Origin: Astrothelium macrocarpum
Taxonomy: Eukaryota; Ascomycota; Dothideomycetes; Trypetheliales; Trypetheliaceae
Assembly (NCBI GenBank): GCA_021030915.1
Contig: JAGEMR010000001.1
Span: 372,001-436,000, forward strand
Direction: 5' to 3'
Length of the DNA: 64,000 bases
Position numbers and translations under genes: made by a program. The notes beneath the pieces are model-generated. The model was not told the origin of the DNA and made no database searches. It saw nothing but the letters and a program-made list of their open reading frames with translations. Below, one piece after another: positions 11,696-22,920 of the stretch (the first letter of the stretch is position 1; the number at the start of each line of letters is the position of its first letter).

Positions 11696-13928
11696 ATGGC
11701 AGAAGCGTTCGGGGTCTTTGCCAGCAGCCTCGAGGTCGTCAGCACGGTGCTCAAGTTGCGAAGTCTCTGGAAAGAAGTCAAGGAAGCACCAGCAACAGTA
11801 TCTGATCTGTTAGAAGAAGCTGAGGTCGTTGGTAGAATTCTTTCTGGGGCTCAAGATATCTTCTCAACGGCAGAATTCCCTCCAAGTCCTTATCATGTCT
11901 CCCATCTTTCGGAAAGTACTGCATTGTGCTGCAGGGCTGTCAAATCACTCCACGACGCAGTTGAAATGCTGGATGGAAAGTTCAATTCCACGCAAAGACT
12001 AAGAAGGAAAATCACCGCTGTCAAGATATACCTCAAGAAGGATGATATTCAGCGACTCACTACAAGGCTGGATCGGGCGGTGCGACTGTTGGTACTAGCC
12101 CACCAGCATTTCCAGAGTGTTCAAAACGCCTACATACTGGCTCAACTGTATTGGTACCAAGCTGTGGTTGTTTCTAGAAGACTGACATGACACAGATCTT
12201 CCACGAGAAAGCAAACCCATGTTCTTGAGGCCGAAGCTTCTCCGCATACCCCGGTCCTTCCTAGACCAGCTGTGCCTTACCTGCTTAAGGATGCACCTGA
12301 AAATACCAATGCTTCAGACTTGGCGCAAGAATATCAAAGAGAGTCTACGCCATTTACGGCCAGCATGCGATATGCTCGTTCAGGCTTTTGGTATCAGTCT
12401 GCGCCAAACAAAGTTTCCGGTCGAGTATCTTTCCCCACATGGTACACACAAACAGTCTGGGATATTCAGGCGATCAAGGCCGTAGCTGGATGGAAATTAA
12501 TCATAAGAAATTATGCATATCGCGACTCTAAATCGCTGGTGTTCTGGTGTGTTCGGAAAGGGTATATCACAGAGCTGCAGAAGCTATTCAATCGTGGGGA
12601 GGCGTCGCCGTTCGACAGAGACTATTGCAATGGCCAAACTTTACAGCATGTAAGTCTATATCATGCGATTCCATTGCTTTAATTCTGACTATTTACAGAT
12701 CGCTTTAGTTTTCGGAAGGTCGAAAATTTCGAGATTGTTGACTGAACAGGGGCTAGATGTTTCGGAAACCAAACTGGATGGAAGGTAAGGCAACTCGTCC
12801 GTGACCCGTACTTTTACGCGAAGATCCTTATCTTGTTATATTAGTTCTGCTCTCTTGTACGCCAATAACTGGTCTCTTCATAGCTCACCTGAAGAAATTG
12901 ATGAAACATACGACATACAAGCCTCTCATGCCCAGGACATTGATGATGAAAACATAAGGCGTGTTCTTTGCACATTGTGTGATTGTGCAAGAAACACGAG
13001 CTTATGTCAATTTCAAAAACTACGAGATAGATGGTTTCCCTCTTATGACTCAATTCCCATCATATTACGATTAGTGATGACCCGAAGCCTTGGACGTTTT
13101 AGAATATCTGACCCGGCGCAAAAGTTCAGACACATCATTGCTAGCGATGGCTGTATCACCAGGCAAATGATGGAGCTATCTGTGAAGAAGCGCATGTCTC
13201 TACTGCATGCAGCAACTTATTACTATGGAGCAACGAGGGAGCAACTGTCCGAAGAAGATGAAAAAAGTTGGCAAGGCCTCTTATGTGACCTCGTACATAT
13301 GAGTAATGATAGCTTGCATGATCTGGAGACTTGGAGATTGATTCCAGGAGCCACGTTAGATGTCCGCGCATGGGATGAAGATGCTTCAGGCTCCGATGTT
13401 GGACGTGGGTCATGGATGGGGACACCTTTTCTAGCCCTAATAAGAGGCGCAGTGACTTGGTCTTACTTGCCAGGGAATACCGTATTCCAGACTGGAGTTA
13501 CACGTACTGTGAGAGCCTGGCTGCATGTCCTTTTGAATTGTGGCGTTGACTTGCGAAAGTACGGATATCAAGAGAAGCAGGTCTTTCTCCAGGAAGCTTC
13601 AAACGCGATGGGGCACGTGACTTGCGCCAGCGGCAGCGACCCTTTTAATTTGTACACGGATCCAGGATGGAATTTGCCTTTCGATTTTTGGAATGGTTGG
13701 TCAGCGTCTCATATAGCTCATTGCCTATCCTGTCACAAAGATGAGGTCCCACCTAAGCGACTCGCAAGCTTCGCATTCGGCGCTCGCCCTGAAGACTGGG
13801 AGCCGCGTTTTGAGTCATCTGAAGAAGAGTGGGTTGGAACTTTCTGGGGTATGGCAGAACGACAAGACGACGTAGGCCAATCCCAGTCGAATCCATCTTC
13901 CATGCCTGGTGGGTGGGTAGAGGAATGA
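11696..13928 (+). CDS. Helo-like N-terminal, ankyrin-type fungal signalling protein
   Basis: Exons 11696-12147, 12196-12649, 12699-12784 and 12845-13928 close in phase and give 691 residues. The first 150 residues (MAEAFGVFASSLEVVSTVLK...) resemble the helical Helo-like/STAND N-terminal domain of fungal NLR-like and ankyrin proteins, which transmits cell-death or signalling input. There is no NACHT or NB-ARC P-loop. After a Pro-rich linker, residues around 290-340 (CVRKGYITELQKLF, then TLQHIALVFGRSKISRLL) have the spacing of degenerate ankyrin repeats across the second and third introns. The C-terminal 350 residues match nothing I know. Intron 1 (12148-12195) is only 48 bp and was chosen because the nearby alternative donor creates a stop. 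Domain names are by resemblance; function is inferred. Confidence 0.75.
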
Positions 13929-14058
13929 TGAGTATACTCCAAAGGCCTTTTACAAACCTTTCTCTGAATACAGCTATGGCGCGCTTTTTCTTCTGTGCAA
14001 CGGAAATTGTGAACATGCCATCGAAGCTGATTTTGGAAGGCTCTGAATCCGGATTCTT

Positions 14059-14150
14059 GGGCGTGGTGGCGCAATGGTAGAAGAGCGTCACTGGCGGCCA
14101 AAAGCAAATATAGCTGCTGCTGGTCGTGGGTTCGAATCCCACCACTCCCA
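14059..14150 (+). tRNA. tRNA-like gene, probably intron-containing, isotype unresolved
   Basis: Both Pol III boxes are clear: A box TGGCGCAATGG at 14066 and B box GGTTCGAATCC at 14129. The T arm pairs perfectly (GTGGG / CCCAC around TTCGAAT). The acceptor GGGCGTG pairs with CACTCCC with one C-T mismatch, and the discriminator is A. At 92 nt it exceeds an ordinary tRNA by about 20 nt, as expected for an intron. The anticodon arm does not fold in a standard way: GCGGC can pair with GCTGC, but no U33 precedes a sensible anticodon. It could be a diverged or defective copy. Confidence 0.6.
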
Positions 14151-15328
14151 CCTCTCATCTCTTCTCCCTAGGCTTGGCAACCTAGCTTTCTCCACTCCTA
14201 AAGCTGCTGACGGCCCCACTGCTAGGCCAATTGTGGACAAACGCTGTGGAATTGATTGAATTGTTTACGCTGTGGATAAGATGGTGGAATTACCTACCTT
14301 CGCGATCAGATGAAATACGATCGGAGACACTGTGGATGCACCCCAAGGTTTTCCCTCATTAGACGAGGTTTTAGTCCAGGGCTAGCTTAGGCTGGGCAAT
14401 CAAGAAATTGAGCACAAAAAGAAGCAAGGTGGAAATAATGTAGACTAGTACTCAGGTAGCTAGGGTACAAAAATCCAAAGCCGAATATCAACGAATCCGG
14501 ATTCTTGCTGAATATGGATATGTACTCTGCCAACTTTGTTACTCCAAACGCATGAGACTAGGATGCCTAGAAAGCGCTTGAATTCAGCGTCGAGGCTTCG
14601 CAAATACTCAAATTAAGGTGCTCCAGCTTGCTCCCATGAAGTACCATGGTGGACCCTATCTCCTGTCGGCTTACCACCATATATTGCTTGACAATCTGTT
14701 TTTTAATTCCGCTTTCTTTTACCGAGTTATGATTCTGGGGAATAGGAGTAGTATCCGATACGGTGCATACCCTTCCCCCGAGGGAAAGAGAATGGCGGAT
14801 CTCAGCAGTGATTTTCTATATATCTTTATAAAAGGCCATTTCGATACATATCTAAAGCAAATCACAACAACCTAAGATATTCCAAAGTCGTCCCTCATAT
14901 CCTAGCATATCACGGTGGAAGCCTTGCCTTCACTACGCTCATAGGGAGTCGCTGTTGATGAGATTAGTGCTACTAAGCAAATATTCTCGGAGCTCTCCAC
15001 AATGCTTCCTTCAGCAACCGGAGAACCAGGAAGGACACTGACAATGCCTCAATTATGGTAATCGTTTGTTTATCGAACGCCGACATCGGGAAATCCAGCA
15101 AATTAGATGTCTATCCAATAGTGCAGTGTGAGAGAAGAACGCGACGAGAAGTCTCTTCTGGCCAGGTCAATTTTTTATACATGCTAATCCAAAGACTTAT
15201 TTGACTCTTAACAACTTCTTTCACGCTCTTTGTATCTCCGCATCATCCATTTGCCTCACCAAGGTGTACACGTCCTCGCTCCGCATTATATTCGCAGCCC
15301 TTCTCCTACTAGCTTCCGCATCATTTTC
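14151..15328. other. Intergenic, AT-rich
   Basis: No supported gene. CTGTGGA recurs at about 14232-14340 (GACAAACGCTGTGGAATT, TTTACGCTGTGGATAAG, ACACTGTGGATGC), a loose direct repeat of unknown meaning. Confidence 0.5.
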
Positions 15329-16338
15329 CTAGGGAAACTCCTCTCCAATAGTGATATTCGTCTTTGTGGCAAAGACCTTGCTAATCTTGATCCCGATAAG
15401 GAATTCGCCAGGAGTCTCCGAATCACTCACAGTCTCACTCCCGACGAAAATACTATTCTGCAAGTTTACGTACTTGGCGCTGCCGCCGTGAAACGTGGGG
15501 AGCCAGACTGTCATTGGCGGTTGTATGTCAGCTTGGACTTGACCGGAATGAAACAAGAACTCTTGCAATCGACCGCCAGATGGAGCAAAATCCAAAGAAA
15601 AAAAAAACAGAAAGAGATGTTTAAACTGGCTGTGGAACAGCAAAGCGAACAACTTCACTCATCATCATCACCACCACGACCATGATGTTTCGAGACAAAA
15701 TTTGAGGAAACGCACCTGAATATGTGGATCCATACGGAACGCTCAGCCCGTGCGACGTGTTGGTCAGAGCAATCACTTCCTCCTCCGCAGTGCCAACCTG
15801 GATTCCGCTAATCTGCACCTGGAATGGGGTGTCACCATCATCAGGCTGCACAAGGGCGTCGATGCCAGGACGGGCGATGTTGTCGCTACCGGGGTCTTCC
15901 GTTACGAAGTCTGTACCAGCCGCGAGGGTGGCGGTGAAGCTGGGTTCGAACTAAACGGAGAGGACGGGTGAGTGGGTGAATGAGTTGGTGGAGGTGAGAG
16001 TAAGAGGGCAGAATACATGTGGACTATAGATCCCAAAGGGGGGGAAGAAAGGCGAACGAGACAAAAAAGGAGGAAAAAGAGACGTACACCTGGTTCAGAA
16101 AACAGACGACCAGACAAAATTTTGCCGAAGGCGAGTTCACTGCCAGTGCTAATATTGCCAAGATTTTGCTTAAGAGACTGTTAATATTTGGCTACTGCGA
16201 TGGAAGGTCACGGTATGCGTACAATCTGCTGCACAGTGGCCTGCACATGTTGTTAGTAGGAAGTTGTTCAAATTTTAGAAAAAAGCAACAACGCACATTA
16301 AGGTAAAGCGCCGGAACTAAATAATTAAAAGCAACCAT
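15329..16338 (-). CDS. DUF3237 family protein
   Basis: Spliced by eye on the minus strand: exons 16338-16297, 16240-16223, 16177-16088, 15950-15716 and 15507-15329. All phases close and give 187 residues. Family hallmarks are GRLFSEPG then FxPSFTATLAAGTDF, IARPGIDALV, and near the end GGSAKYVNLQNSIFVGSE followed by KISKVF, which match the fungal DUF3237 pattern of a small beta-barrel-like domain. Biochemical role is unknown. Intron donors GTACGT (after SEPG) and GTGCGT, and the TACTAAC branch at intron 1, are strong. The 18-nt exon 16223-16240 is the least certain part. The N-terminus MVAFNYLVPALYLNA could be a short signal peptide. The gene faces the Cu-ATPase relic tail to tail at a distance. 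Confidence 0.65.
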
Positions 16339-17375
16339 CTTCGCCTCTGGATTGAGATTTTAAAATTAGTGAATAGAAATGTTGAACAGAGACAGAACTG
16401 TAGACGAATTGACGAAGAAATAGGAGACTTTTATAGTACACAGAAATAAGTGCATCTGGTATGGCAAACATGTGTGTAGATTATTTCCCAGCCCGAGGGA
16501 TCTTACCAATCAAAGCAACGGTGATATACGACGTGAGGTAAAGCGTAAATCTGAAAATACGGAATAGGGAATTCAGAGCCGGTGAAATTACGAAGAAGGG
16601 GAAATACACGATGAAATAAGCAAAGCCTTCGCGATGCACTGATATTTTTCGCGACCTGATTGAAGAAAACCAATACCAACACGGTATTGTCTTACTGCGG
16701 CGTCCGCGGGCCGAGAACTCTGATCCAGAGAGAGCAAATAAGGACGAGTAATTGAAAATGGTACTCTTTCCTATCAGACTACGAATGGACTGTGCAACTG
16801 GCTTTGATCATTGATGGCCGGTGAGTCGTGCTTCACGTATAAGCAGGCGCTTAAATGAGCATAAGTGCCGGAGTTCACGGCCATAAGTATCCCGAACGAT
16901 CCTCAATCTTCTCAAGTACAGGCGAGCCGGGAATCGATTGGAACAAGATGGCTAAGCCGGAGACCGTGAGAAGATAAGATGGCCGAGAGCTCAAGTTTGT
17001 CAAGATCACGATGCAAAAGTCGGTGGTGGGAATTGCCGTCGCCGACGGCTGGGCTCAGTGCTGGATCCGCCTCAGGTCATCAACGCATTACTTGGAATGG
17101 CTTACCTTTCCTCCTCTCTTGTACTTGTGCTACCATCCATGTCCCCATCAAGGCATGCTCTGATCTTGAAGACGCTAGGAATGGTACAACGATGGTCGAT
17201 TGTATAAAGACTCCATGGCAACATCAGTGAGATAACCTGTCTTTAATGATGGTAGACCTGAGCACAATTAGCAGCTTACCATAAGACAGATCACAAGAAG
17301 CAGCGTATGCACGTGATATGCTGAACGATAAAAAGTGGCAGTCAGACTAAACCAAGCAAGGCTAGTGTTGCTCAT
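16339..17375. other. Intergenic, AT-rich, no clear gene
   Basis: No frame with recognisable content. It may include further decayed parts of the P-type ATPase relic that follows, but I cannot demonstrate them. Confidence 0.4.
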
Positions 17376-18148
17376 TTGACAGCGGGAAAGGGCGTCGAAC
17401 CAAATATCGATGATGAGAACATTCGTGGCGGGAATGCTCGCTGGCTTGAGATTGGCTCCGATGCGCGCGTGCAGTCCACCCTGAGTCAGGGACACCCAAT
17501 TTTTTTCATCATCCTCAGCTTCAATCTTTTCGCCGTCTTCAGTCTTCCCGATTCCAGATCCCCCGGAGCTGCTACTATTATTGCACAGCCCAAGCAAAAG
17601 CGCGTTCATGGGTCTCCTGTGAACAACGAGAAACTTGGCGCTGTCCATTGCATTGCCCAACAACTTGGATTCGATCCTCATGAAATTCGATCCCGCTACT
17701 TCCCGAGTAATAAACAAAGACATATCCATGAGCTATTAGCACTGTCGACTGAGAAAAAGGAGACCACTGTTGGTGTCGTGGGAGATGGAACCACTGACGC
17801 CGTCGCCCTGGCTCAAGCAACTACCGGTGTGCACATAGGCTCCGGTACGGGCGTCCCGTAGACGCGGCTGATGTTATGCTCCTGCGACTGTCTGTGAAGG
17901 GCGTCTTGACTATGACTAAAATCTCACGCGTCACTGTCCTATGAATCAAGTTCAAATGCGGTTAGGCTTTCGTCTACAACAGTTCCGCTTTCTTGTTCGC
18001 TTCTGGCGCACTTCTCGGTGCCCACAAAGGCACTACGATCAAATTTCAGTATGCACGCCTCGATGAGTTTATCACTACCGTACTAGTGGTTATCGTTGCG
18101 GTTAACTGGAAACGAGCCAAGTTCTATAAATCATTTAAGAGCTGCTGA
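17376..18148 (+). pseudogene. Decayed copper/heavy-metal P1B-type ATPase, C-terminal part
   Basis: One frame from 17376 to 17861 carries AAVC-like NNEKLGAVHCIAQQLGF, then VGVVGDGTTDAVALAQA and IGSGTGVP. These correspond to the hinge region of Cu+-ATPases, whose invariant motif is GDGIND; here it reads GDGTTD. Downstream the homology continues across stops and frame changes: DADVMLLRLSVKGVL, then AFVYNSSAFLFASGALLGA, then the last membrane helix ARLDEFITTVLVVIVAV and KRAKFYKS, ending near 18148. The N-terminal metal-binding domains, the DKTGT phosphorylation site and the CPx transmembrane segment were not found. The gene is dead and truncated. Intact relatives export Cu from the cytosol. Confidence 0.7.
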
Positions 18149-19090
18149 AGTAGGACAAGATTAGGGCTTGACTGATAGCGAGATGACACTGCTCAAGACG
18201 CAGTTGGGCATAGAAACAAACGCATTACTGGCGAAAATAAAGATTGGACGAATTTTCACATACGCTGGTACACAGTCACAATTCATGATTCATACAGCTG
18301 ATCTCTAATCACAGTGTGCAGCGATAGTCGCTCCTCTGTAGGTTCCGCCGACGCTTCCAGGTCTCGTCCACCCTTATTTTCCAGCAATGTCATGTCGCGA
18401 GAATACTGAGCCACAACGATCTAGGAGAAAACCACCAGAAATGCAATTGGTAATCGCCAACATTCGTTTGATACCGGCTGACACACCGTAGTCCAAACAC
18501 AGGTATATGTATGAATTTCTATGTTTTTCGCTTTTCGTGGTTGCTTTTTATAGCCACACTTGGCCGAAAGGTGTTCTGGCCGCAGCAAAGTATTTAACCA
18601 AAAAGCATACGTTCTTGGACGGCTGACAGTTCAATATTGAGTGCATGCGTTTCCATGCCACAGCGACGCAACCGATGCTTAGCGCTGTTGGTGCGGCCGG
18701 CTGTGTGCATTTTTTTCTCTCATGATCGGATGATCTCGGCTCTTATTTTCACCGGATGATATGCGGGGGAAACGTGGGGAGGGCTGCGCCCGCTAGCCTT
18801 GCATACTGCACAACCTGAAACATATACACCTTACCGGTTTTCATCCAACGATGAGCATTCTTTCAGCTTCGCTGCACCTAGATCAATATCATGTTTAGCT
18901 TCAGGCCGACCAACAATGCCGTGGCCGTCTGTAAGTATGATTTCGAGCTGGCTGGAATCAGCTTCTCTGCTTTCTATAATACCAGCTATTGCGACTGGAT
19001 TTTTAGATGTTGTTGTCTTCCTCAGGCTTCCTTGTTTCACTTCTTGACAGTCTGTGCTTGCACATATTACGCTTGGCCAAATAAGGAATC
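18149..19090. other. Intergenic upstream of PTH11-type gene
   Basis: No supported gene. Reading frames at 18800-19050 on both strands have no family content. Confidence 0.5.
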
Positions 19091-20257
19091 ATGTCGTCCT
19101 CTATGCTTGAAGTACCGCTACCTCGTGATGTCAACAGAGGTTCGTGGCTTCTAGCTATCTTTTGGATCGAGGTTGGAATTCAGACAATCGTTGTTGTCTT
19201 GAGACTCTACGTGCGCCGTGTTTTACGGAGCTTGGGATGGGATGACTGGACCATGTTAGCAACCCACGTGAGTTCATCCATACAATCTCCTCCATAAGCA
19301 CTAAATTCTCATCTTCTCCAGATCTTGAGCATTGTAACCGTCTCCCTTGCTTCAGCTTTTGTACTCTATGGAGGCGGGCGCCACATTTATTATGTCCCTG
19401 CATCACATCGGTCCAAAGCTATGGAATTGAACCTGTTGAGTCAGAGCTTTGATACCATTACGTTAGTGTTTGGCAAGCTCTCTATCGTGTTTCTCCTCCT
19501 CCGTCTCATGGGTACCATTTCCCGCTGGCGCAAGTGGATGCTATACTCTGTAGCTATCTTTTATGCCGTCATTGCGGTTCTCAACGTTATACTCACTTTT
19601 GTTCAATGCAATCCCTCACGCGCATTGTGGGAGCCTGAGATCAAAGATGCTAAATGTTGGAATCCAAACATACAAATAGATTTTCTGGTGGTAGCCTCGG
19701 GTAATGACTTTAACCACATGCCTTGCATTGGACAAGCTGACTCGATACCAGGATACAGCGCTTTCAGTGATTATTTCCTGGCACTAATGCCAGCCACGTT
19801 CATATGGCGCCTCCAAATGAATCTGCAAAGAAAGATTTCGCTGTGTATCCTGCTCGGCCTAGGAATCTTCGGTGGCACAGCGACCATTGTAAAGACTGTA
19901 CAAATACGAGATTTGATACAGCGCGAGGACATTACTTGGTTTGCATTCACGGTATATGTCTGGGCATCCATCGAGGTGTTTCTCAACATCATATGTGGTT
20001 CGATACCTACGTTAAGTCCGCTGTACGACAAGTGGATAAAGGGTAAACCGCTTAGACCTTCGAACGCAAGAGTTTATCAGACCAGGACTCCGAGCGACCC
20101 AATGTCTCAACCCATACGGCCCCTCCATTCGCCGTATGGTAGAGACCAGGCTGATTTTACGGATAGCTCCCAAAAATCCATTTGGAGGCACGAAAGCTCG
20201 GATGAGGGTTCCATTGGCCTTGCGCAGACTATCAGCATCAACGCCGAGGCAAAGTAA
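19091..20257 (+). CDS. PTH11-type rhodopsin-like integral membrane protein
   Basis: Exons 19091-19267, 19322-19700 and 19752-20257 give 353 residues. The order is typical of the fungal rhodopsin-like/PTH11 family: an N-terminal helix (SWLLAIFWIEVGIQTIVVVL), then RRVLRSLGWDDW, the hallmark loop, and further hydrophobic segments making about seven. Family features include the FVQCNPSRALWEP loop with conserved Cys, KCWNPN, and YSAFSDYFLALMPATFIW. The tail is hydrophilic and Ser-rich. Members are plasma-membrane sensors, but the ligand is unknown. The second intron (19701-19751, 51 bp) has no in-frame stop. I splice it because the family reads VASGYSAFSDY across the junction and it has a CTGAC branch. 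Confidence 0.88.
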
Positions 20258-20541
20258 GAAAGAGCAGCCTGTAACGAGGACCCGAGGCGATCCCCATACC
20301 TTCGGGAGGATTTGAATAAGACGGCGAAAAAGAAAGCGAAGAAGAAGCTAAATATATGCAAGAAGAGATTGATGAGAAATGATCTGTCAAAAGTCGTGCC
20401 TTTCTGGTTTTCTTGATTGTCATCGTCTTTTCCGCTTGTGAGAGACGTGTGGGCCTTTTCGCATATTATGACATTTTAAATTGGTGAACACTTTCCAGAT
20501 GAAAGCTACGTCTTGAGCCTGTCTTACGTCGTAGTCCTCCG
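20258..20541. other. Intergenic, 3' flank of PTH11-type gene
   Basis: Nothing recognisable. Confidence 0.5.
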
Positions 20542-20839
20542 TCAAGAGCTAGCCAGGCCCACGAAGTACTCGGGGAGGTAGAAGGGGTCAAATACGCAGC
20601 CCTGGATGGCAATACATAGCGTGGCTTTAATCTCATCATAGTATTAAAGAAATCGAAGATGTTTCACATACTTGAATTCTTACTAGCTCGTCATTGTTAA
20701 GTTTGAGTAGTTGGAACTCAACCTCCACATAATTTCGAGCGGTCAGATCCCTTTGACTAATTGTGAAGATAAACCCTTTGTGGCTTACGCCATTTATTGC
20801 TGTTGAGGCCCTCTTCTGAATGTGCACGGTGAAGTACAT
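20542..20839 (-). CDS. Possible small hypothetical protein
   Basis: Doubtful gene. Exon 20839-20672 starts MYFTVHIQKRAS and has coding-like composition (RNYVEVEFQLLKLNNDELVRIQ). A GTATGT donor follows, with a 40-bp intron (20632-20671) and a second exon 20631-20542 (IKATLCIAIQGCVFDPFYL), giving 85 residues in phase. The intron is at the lower length limit and no family is recognised. It may be a relic. Confidence 0.25.
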
Positions 20840-21769
20840 CTTTTGCAATCCATGACACTTTTTGTTGAAATTTGAATTGAACCTGTTTGAGCCAGTATCG
20901 GCCGGATTTTCTTATGACAAAAGCAAACTTAAATCCGCTGTTCGAGAACAGCTTAGGAGTGACAGTATTTTTCCTGTTGTCTCAGGTGAAAACGATCACG
21001 TTCATTATCTAAATAAGTTAGCGTTAAACTAGTCTAGACATGGTAATCTAAGCTACCGGTTCAACATCGGCTCAATTCATACTTAGACTGCTTCTTAGAT
21101 CTGCACAGGATGGCTTCGGCTTGCTCTTTTTCTTCTTTACTTTCATTAAAGAATCGGTCATTTCGTTTTTTGATTTTGTTCTCGTTATGCCTAAAAAAAG
21201 GGATGCCAAGGAATTTCTCGAAAAGGTTGATAAAAAGGGAGTTAATCGACATGTGTCAATATGGTATAGGCTGTTCCTAATGGAGACAAACATTTCGAAT
21301 CTCAAGTGCCGAAAAGCCTCAATTGTTCTAGACTCTCCAGTTGATAAATGCTCTTGGTAGCAGAAGGAGGAGAACCTAGCTAGATACAGGGGTGGATATG
21401 TGTATATAAACAGCTTGATCCCCCTGTAGAAAAGAGGACAAAAGACGCTCGAATCTGAGAACTTTGACACTTCTTAACTCCGACATAAGGCCACAATTGC
21501 AGCCCTGGAAACTGAAAGTGCGATCCGTTATAGTGGACTTGAGTACAGATTATCTGTGAAAGCGGATTTACCGGAGGAGAATAGGATATCTCCGTGAAAG
21601 GAGGCGCGGCATCACAATATGTCTGAATAATGGAATACAAACGGAAGCAGCCCGCAAAACTTATGCAATGGAGGGCAGTGAAGATTTAAATTGCTGATAG
21701 CCAATAGCTAATTCGCCATATCCACGAACCTCGTCCTTCTGAAAGAGACAAGGTCCCGAAGCGGACAAA
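20840..21769. other. Intergenic upstream of SDR gene
   Basis: No supported gene. Frames at 21061-21470 on both strands are low-complexity Lys/Phe-rich shadows of each other. Confidence 0.5.
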
Positions 21770-22920
21770 ATGGCTCAAGTCGGTAAAGATTTCTCGCTCT
21801 CAACAGCGTATAAAACGTCCCAAGCCGGTAAAGTCCCTCGAACATAACCCGCCTTCGCGTTGCTCTCACTCTCGCCCTCACTAACGGACGTGATAAGTAC
21901 AAAGTTTTACCCAGACGACGCACCACGACACATACCCAGCGATTGACACCAAGGGTTCACCCGGCTGGGACTGCAAGGGAAAGGCGATGCTCATCACGGG
22001 TGCCAACGGTGGCGTGGGACGGGCGGTGGTGCAGGCATACGCACGCGCAGGCGCGTCACACATCGGCCTGGGCGTGCGGCGCGACGTCAGCGACCTGGTC
22101 GGCGCGGTCAAGGCGGCAGCGGCTCAGGGGGGCCACCCGGAGCCGACGGTGACGGTGCTGCTCATCGACTTGGAGGACCGAGCAAGCGTCGCCGCGGCGG
22201 CGGAGCAGCTCGAACGCGAGTGGGGCCGGCTCGACATCCTAATCAGCAACGCCGCCTTCCTGCCACCCTTCGTGCCGCTACTTGAGGGTAACGAGGCCGA
22301 CTACTGGTATGCCTGGGAGATTAACATCCGCGGCACCTACTGGATTGCCAAGGCCTTCCTGCCTCTGCTGCTGCGCTGCGGCGGCGACAAGACCTTCGTC
22401 GCCATTAGCAGCCTCGGCGCCCACATCCTCTCCCCGGGTGCCAGCTCCTACCAGACGACTAAGTTTGCCATTGTCCGCTTCGTCGAGTTTCTGATGCAGG
22501 ACTACGGTGACCAGGTGAGTGCGCTTCTGCGTGTGCCGGTTGTATCTTGCTAGGGAGAGGGAGGCGGAATGAGACATAGTATGAGAAACCGGAGACGTTA
22601 ACGCATTTTTTAGGGGCTACTAGCCTACTCAATGCATCCGGCATCGATGCTCACCGAGCTTGCCAAGAATATACCTCCACACATGCACCGTGAGTCGAGC
22701 ATGGATCCCAAGACTTGTGCTCGGGCTGATACGCGATTCCACAGAGTACCTCAATGATACGCCCGACTTGGTTGGCGATACCTTTGCGTTCTTGGGCAGT
22801 AAGAAGAGAGATTGGCTTGCCGGTCGATTCGTCGCTGTGTGCTGGGATATGCCTGAGTTGATGGCGAGGGAGAAGGAGATTGTCGAAAAAGACGCGCTTA
22901 AGTTTCGCATGGTTATGTAA
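21770..22920 (+). CDS. Short-chain dehydrogenase/reductase (NAD(P)-dependent)
   Basis: Exons 21770-21827, 21898-22514, 22614-22689 and 22745-22920 close in phase and give 308 residues. The N-terminus (KDFSLSTAYKTS, then HHDTYPAID) is the leader typical of a fungal SDR subgroup. The nucleotide-binding Gly motif TGANGGVG is at residues 53-60, followed by the ISNAAF structural motif, the catalytic Ser region AISSLGA and the catalytic YQTTK (YxxxK). The C-terminus (RDWLAGRFVAVCWDMPEL) is typical for the subgroup. Substrate is unknown and the location is cytosolic by lack of signals. Exon 2 is much richer in GC than its neighbours. No partner biosynthetic genes are next to it. Confidence 0.9.

Noticed and set aside
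13753..14151. Minus-strand frame starting with GVVGFEPTTS
   Set aside because: This string is the well-known false translation of a tRNA antisense strand; it covers the tRNA-like gene at 14059-14150.
17268..17729. Minus-strand frame of 153 codons with hydrophobic parts
   Set aside because: It lies antisense to the P-type ATPase relic, whose plus-strand homology is clear.
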